DNA from: Gemmatimonadota bacterium
GTDB lineage: Bacteria; Latescibacterota; UBA2968; UBA8231
Length of the DNA stretch: 9,170 nucleotides
NCBI GenBank assembly: GCA_002712305.1
Contig: PATE01000027.1
Span: forward strand, 8,534 to 17,703
Direction: 5' to 3'
Made by a program: the position numbers and the translations under genes. Under the pieces are notes generated by a model. That model did not search any database, had not been told where the DNA came from, and saw only the letters and a program-made list of their open reading frames with translations. Shown here piece by piece: positions 6,001-9,170 of this stretch; within the stretch, counting starts at the first letter, position 1, and every line of letters begins with the position of its first letter.

Positions 6001-7914
6001 CAACAACTGGGCGATGTGGATCGCCTGAAACAAGGTCGCCGGTTCCAACTGAGTTCGCAGGGCGCGTTTGCGTGGCAGCAATGTGGTTTCCCCCGGGATC
6101 GGCGGCGAGACGACGACCTCCACCGTTCCCGGTCGAATGTTGGAATTGCCCGCCGGACACTTTGGCCACAACTGGTGGATGCCGCGCATGGCGATGGGAA
6201 CCAACACGATGTCGGCGGGTAAATACGCGAACAGTGCGTGCTGCATGGGCAGCACTTGTAGATCATAGGCCGAGGTGGTGCCTGCACCGTACACCACTCC
6301 CGGGCGCTCTTCCAGAACCTTGGCGAAACGAGCGGTGGGCGCGGCGGAGTCGTCGGATCGATCCAGGATCACGTAGCCGTCGATTTCTTCCAGCAATCGA
6401 TCCGCCGTCTTGGCGTCCACGCCGATGAGACTGATCGTACGTCCGGCAATCTTGAGATCGGTCGGTGTCGTGAGCCCCGCACGGGCGAGCATGCTGCACG
6501 GCTGCGGACCGTCCCAGCCCATGGCCTCGATCATCTGCGGCGACGAGAGGGTCGTATACATCACGGGATGGTCGAGCAGACTCTGGTGGGTTGGAAAAAA
6601 CACAACGCGTCGTTTGCCACTGGCCAGTTCGAGTTTCTGAGCCATCTGGGCAAAACGGGGATCGATCGTGATCTGCACGTCGACACCGAACAGATCCAAA
6701 GTGCTTCGCCCCCAATCCGAAGCCGCATCCCACGACGATTGCAGTCGCTCGGCATCAGAAAGCTGCTGCTTCTTCAGCCGCACCGTGTGTTGGGTTCGCC
6801 GACGAAAAAGTCCCACCCACTTCATCAGCTTCACTCGACGCGACCACTTCCCATGTTCGGCTGACGCACCCACGTGGGGATAATCGACGTAGCGGCCCTT
6901 CGCCTCACCGGCCAGCAGCGGTGGCAGTTGGATTTCGGCCAGATCGACGTTACCTCGCTTCTGCAGACGGCGCGCGCCCTTCACCAACTTCGTCGTCAGA
7001 TCGATCATGTCTCGCGTCAGGTAGCTGTACTGCTGGCCATACCAATAGTCGCGAGGCCGAATCTGAGCCGGATCTTCCAGATGGGCTTCGAGAAACTCCA
7101 GCAGCATGCCCTGCAGAAGCCGGACGTAGTCGACCAACTGTGAACGCCAGCGTTCGGCGACCTTGCCACGTAACGTCTCGGCCAGCAGTTCGATATCGGT
7201 AACGACCTTCCAAACACTGATGCCGAACCAGATGAAGTTGCTGAAGCAGTTGTAGCGAATCGCCAGGTGTTCGCCCGCGGCGAGAAAATCGACGACCTGC
7301 TCGGCGATACGACAAAGCTGCGTTCGCAGAGAAGCCTGGCCGACGCCGTCCACGCGATACAGATCATTCCAACGAGGATCGTCTTCGGCTGGGGCTGCGC
7401 TGATCTTGCCCGCCACGGATGCGGCATGGGCCAGAGGGGCGCGGGCGACTCTGAATTCGACGAGGGCCGCTTCACCGTCGTCAAGCGGCACCGGATTGGG
7501 ACGGGCCAGGGCGTCGAGGTAGACGGTGTGGTACAGTTGACCAAACTCAGCCTCGTCACCCCTGCCTGCGGTTACGAATTCATCACGCAGGCCGAGGAAG
7601 GCAACATTGGCATTGAAGTAGGTCGGCTCCAGATCGCGAAAGCGATCGTGGGCGTCACCGAGACGCTGCTCCCGCCGTGACGGAATGCCGTCGTAGATGG
7701 TGGTGATCAACCATTGACGGTGGGTAAGACCCTCGATATTGACGGTGCCGTCGCTGTAGGAGGGCCACTCGACACGCTGTGATGGTTCGCCCGCGAAATG
7801 ACCGTCCAACAGGGCGACACGCAGGAGCTCTCCCGCCGCTTCATCATAGCGGAGAAGGATCTCGTCGAGGCGTTGTCGAACTTCGGCGAGGGCTACCTGT
7901 AGATCGGGTGGCAT
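5986..7914 (-). CDS. large protein with C-terminal PlsC-like glycerolipid acyltransferase domain
   Basis: A 642-residue protein. The C-terminal third (about 405-610) reads as a PlsC/PlsB-family acyltransferase, which moves a fatty acyl group to glycerol-3-phosphate or a lysolipid: motif I is HQSLLD (443-448, the HX4D form), a block DGYVILDRS (512-520) follows, then VYGAGTTS (541-548) at the position of FPEGTRS, then VPIAMRG (572-578) and PGTVEVVVSPPI (595-606). The acid of the usual EGT motif is Ala544 here. The first ~400 residues are mostly predicted helical, with hydrophilic helices such as LAEVRQRLDEILLRYDEAAGE and a central aromatic-rich segment (222-237); I recognise no domain. No clear signal peptide or strong transmembrane helix is seen, so peripheral membrane attachment is likely. 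The frame stays open to 8157, but ATG 7914 is preferred because upstream sequence overlaps the divergent neighbour; an in-frame TTG lies 3 codons earlier. No good ribosome binding site is visible. Confidence 0.75.
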   Translation of the reverse strand: MPPDLQVALAEVRQRLDEILLRYDEAAGELLRVALLDGHFAGEPSQRVEWPSYSDGTVNIEGLTHRQWLITTIYDGIPSRREQRLGDAHDRFRDLEPTYFNANVAFLGLRDEFVTAGRGDEAEFGQLYHTVYLDALARPNPVPLDDGEAALVEFRVARAPLAHAASVAGKISAAPAEDDPRWNDLYRVDGVGQASLRTQLCRIAEQVVDFLAAGEHLAIRYNCFSNFIWFGISVWKVVTDIELLAETLRGKVAERWRSQLVDYVRLLQGMLLEFLEAHLEDPAQIRPRDYWYGQQYSYLTRDMIDLTTKLVKGARRLQKRGNVDLAEIQLPPLLAGEAKGRYVDYPHVGASAEHGKWSRRVKLMKWVGLFRRRTQHTVRLKKQQLSDAERLQSSWDAASDWGRSTLDLFGVDVQITIDPRFAQMAQKLELASGKRRVVFFPTHQSLLDHPVMYTTLSSPQMIEAMGWDGPQPCSMLARAGLTTPTDLKIAGRTISLIGVDAKTADRLLEEIDGYVILDRSDDSAAPTARFAKVLEERPGVVYGAGTTSAYDLQVLPMQHALFAYLPADIVLVPIAMRGIHQLWPKCPAGNSNIRPGTVEVVVSPPIPGETTLLPRKRALRTQLEPATLFQAIHIAQLLNPNP

Positions 7915-8030
7915 CGAAATCAAGCACCGGAGGAGTATTGTCGATTCAAGCTGGCGCGTACGGGCAGACGTCCTACCTTCGCGCGCAGATATTCGAACAT
8001 ACGACCCCAAGCCAGAGGTGACCAAGATAC

Positions 8031-9083
8031 ATGAGTACACATCGGATCGGATTGATCGGCTGCGGCGGCATTGCGGGTGCCTGGATTCGGGCAGTAGCCG
8101 AGCACGATGAGTGTCAGATCGACTGGGCCTTCGATCTGGATGCGGAGGCGGCCACACGCCGAGCCGAGGAGGTCTCCGGCCAGGCGATCACCGATCTGGA
8201 CAAGGGGTTGGCCTCAGCCGTCGATCTGGTCGTCATCGGCACACCTACGTCCAGCCATCCAACCCTTGTGCAGCAGGCGGCGACCGCGGGCAAACACGTC
8301 ATGTGCGAGAAACCGATGGCCCTGGGTCTGGACGACTGTCAGAAGATGATCGACGCCTGTGAAGCGGCCGGGGTGCAACTGGCCATCGGTCACAGCCTCC
8401 GCTTCTGGGGCGCCTTTCTCAAGACGCGAAAACTGATCGCCGAAGGGGCGATTGGAACACCGGTCTCCGGTAGCATCGACCGACTCGGAACGGCAAAGGC
8501 TCAGGCCGCCGAGGAAGTGGAGCCAGCCGCCGATCACTGGCGCAACGATCCGGCCAACACCGGCGGTCACGCGCTGGAGGGATTCATCCACGAACTCGAT
8601 TTCACGCGATCCGTTTTTGGCGACGTGGCGACGGTGACCTGCGAGATCGGCGAAGAGCGCGCGGTGGACGGGTTTGTGAGCCCGCAGATCATTCAGGGCG
8701 TGGTTGGCTTCGAAAATGGCGCAGTCGTGACGACGCGTACGGGCAGTACAGTCGGCGTCCCGACGCGAGGTTATTGGATTGCCGGCAGCGAAGGAGGGCT
8801 GCGTTTTGATGGCTGGGGAGGTCCGGTCGAACTCTATCGCCGCGACGCGAAAGATGTGGAACTCGTGGCGTGCGAGCAGGTGTACGCCTACCACCTTGAG
8901 CTGAAGGATCTGACCGACGCCATCGATGGCGTGCACGCCAGGCCTGAGAATGACGGCGCCAACGGACTTGCCAATGTCAGTCTTGGACTGGCCCTCTATC
9001 GTGCCTACGAAACCGGCTCGCGCGTAAGCTTCACCGACGGCGTGGCCGACCTGCCTCAGGGGTATCGAAACCTCAAATACTGA
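8031..9083 (+). CDS. Gfo/Idh/MocA-family NAD(P)-dependent oxidoreductase
   Basis: A 350-residue enzyme of normal family length. The N-terminal Rossmann domain (1-125) has the dinucleotide motif GLIGCGGIAGAW (7-18), an acidic residue at the end of the second strand (D35/D37) suggesting NAD preference, VIGTPTSSH (68-76) and the family motif CEKPMAL (92-98) with K94. The C-terminal alpha/beta domain has HWRNDPANTGGHALEGFIHELD (169-190, split by reading), where H187 and D190 match the usual HxxD catalytic pair; the commonly seen D of the preceding GG-x-x-x-D motif is E183. Family members oxidise or reduce a hydroxyl of sugars, inositols or sugar acids; the substrate cannot be read. AGAGGTGA (8014-8021) precedes the ATG by about 9 bases. 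There is no signal peptide, so it is cytoplasmic. It is divergent from the acyltransferase gene across 116 bp in which I see no convincing promoter. Confidence 0.92.
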   Translation: MSTHRIGLIGCGGIAGAWIRAVAEHDECQIDWAFDLDAEAATRRAEEVSGQAITDLDKGLASAVDLVVIGTPTSSHPTLVQQAATAGKHVMCEKPMALGLDDCQKMIDACEAAGVQLAIGHSLRFWGAFLKTRKLIAEGAIGTPVSGSIDRLGTAKAQAAEEVEPAADHWRNDPANTGGHALEGFIHELDFTRSVFGDVATVTCEIGEERAVDGFVSPQIIQGVVGFENGAVVTTRTGSTVGVPTRGYWIAGSEGGLRFDGWGGPVELYRRDAKDVELVACEQVYAYHLELKDLTDAIDGVHARPENDGANGLANVSLGLALYRAYETGSRVSFTDGVADLPQGYRNLKY

Positions 9084-9097
9084 TCTCCCTCAAATAC
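9071..9097. repeat. 10-base direct repeat around the oxidoreductase stop codon
   Basis: CCTCAAATAC occurs at 9071-9080, as the last codons before TGA, and again at 9088-9097, 17 bp later. It again places one copy on each side of a stop codon. Confidence 0.55.
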
Positions 9098-9127
9098 CGA
9101 GACCTGGGCGATCGATGTGGGAACTGA

Positions 9128-9170
9128 TCAGGCCGAACGCCAACCCCGCAGAACGAGTCGGTCGTCGTCC
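9128..9170 (-). CDS. possible C-terminal end of a further minus-strand gene
   Basis: One minus-strand frame reads DDDRLVLRGWRSA then TGA (stop complement at 9128-9130), with C/G-rich third positions as in the neighbours. A second minus frame is also open down to a stop at 9090-9092. With only about 43 bases visible, coding is a guess. The remaining 9084-9127 contains no feature I can name. Confidence 0.25.
   Translation of the reverse strand, partial: DDDRLVLRGWRSA

Noticed and set aside
7915-8157. 81-codon N-terminal extension of the acyltransferase
   Set aside because: It is Arg/Ser-rich and overlaps the start of the divergent oxidoreductase gene by more than 120 bp.
8214-8936. Antisense reading frame of 240 codons under the oxidoreductase
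   Set aside because: The plus strand has clear Gfo/Idh/MocA motifs throughout; the minus product has no recognisable motif or ribosome binding site.

Overview
The window is GC-rich, densely packed bacterial chromosome with short intergenic gaps. It has no phage, insertion sequence, CRISPR or RNA gene that I can recognise. The gene mix is two enolase-superfamily proteins, a beta-propeller (BNR/sialidase-like) protein, a Gfo/Idh/MocA oxidoreductase, an MsrA-MsrB fusion lipoprotein and a very large PlsC-like acyltransferase. This resembles uncultured, carbohydrate-degrading Gram-negative lineages such as Latescibacterota, Poribacteria or Planctomycetes-like genomes. That placement is inferred from gene content only and is weak; the lipoprotein and the acyltransferase fit a Gram-negative-type bacterium.

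Layout: (1) 1-1227, minus, a divergent enolase-superfamily protein running off the left edge. (2) 1228-1437, a divergent control region with three 11-bp-spaced direct repeats, a palindrome, a sigma70-like promoter and a leader hairpin. (3) 1438-2547, plus, MsrA-MsrB lipoprotein, followed by a candidate terminator. (4) 2639-3010, minus, a 123-residue protein I do not recognise. (5) 3119-4390, plus, a BNR_4-like beta-propeller protein. (6) 4387-4818, minus, a four-helix membrane protein that overlaps gene 5 tail to tail by 4 bp. (7) 4833-5900, plus, an L-rhamnonate dehydratase-like enolase-superfamily enzyme that starts only 14 bp from gene 6. (8) 5986-7914, minus, a 642-residue protein with a C-terminal PlsC-like domain. 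(9) 8031-9083, plus, a Gfo/Idh/MocA oxidoreductase. (10) 9084-9170, the tail, possibly with the end of another minus-strand gene.

How the genes may work together: the BNR protein, the two enolase-superfamily proteins and the NAD(P)-dependent oxidoreductase are the kind of set found in sugar-acid or uronate/deoxy-sugar breakdown, and a BNR_4 fold is also used by some ulvan-type polysaccharide lyases. However, strands alternate almost gene by gene, so this is a neighbourhood and not an operon. The Msr lipoprotein (protein repair outside the cytoplasm) and the acyltransferase (lipid metabolism) look unrelated. The points most worth checking are the atypical active site and C-terminal extension of the first enolase-like protein, the large acyltransferase with an altered motif III, the 11-bp repeat array, and two short tandem duplications that each span a stop codon.
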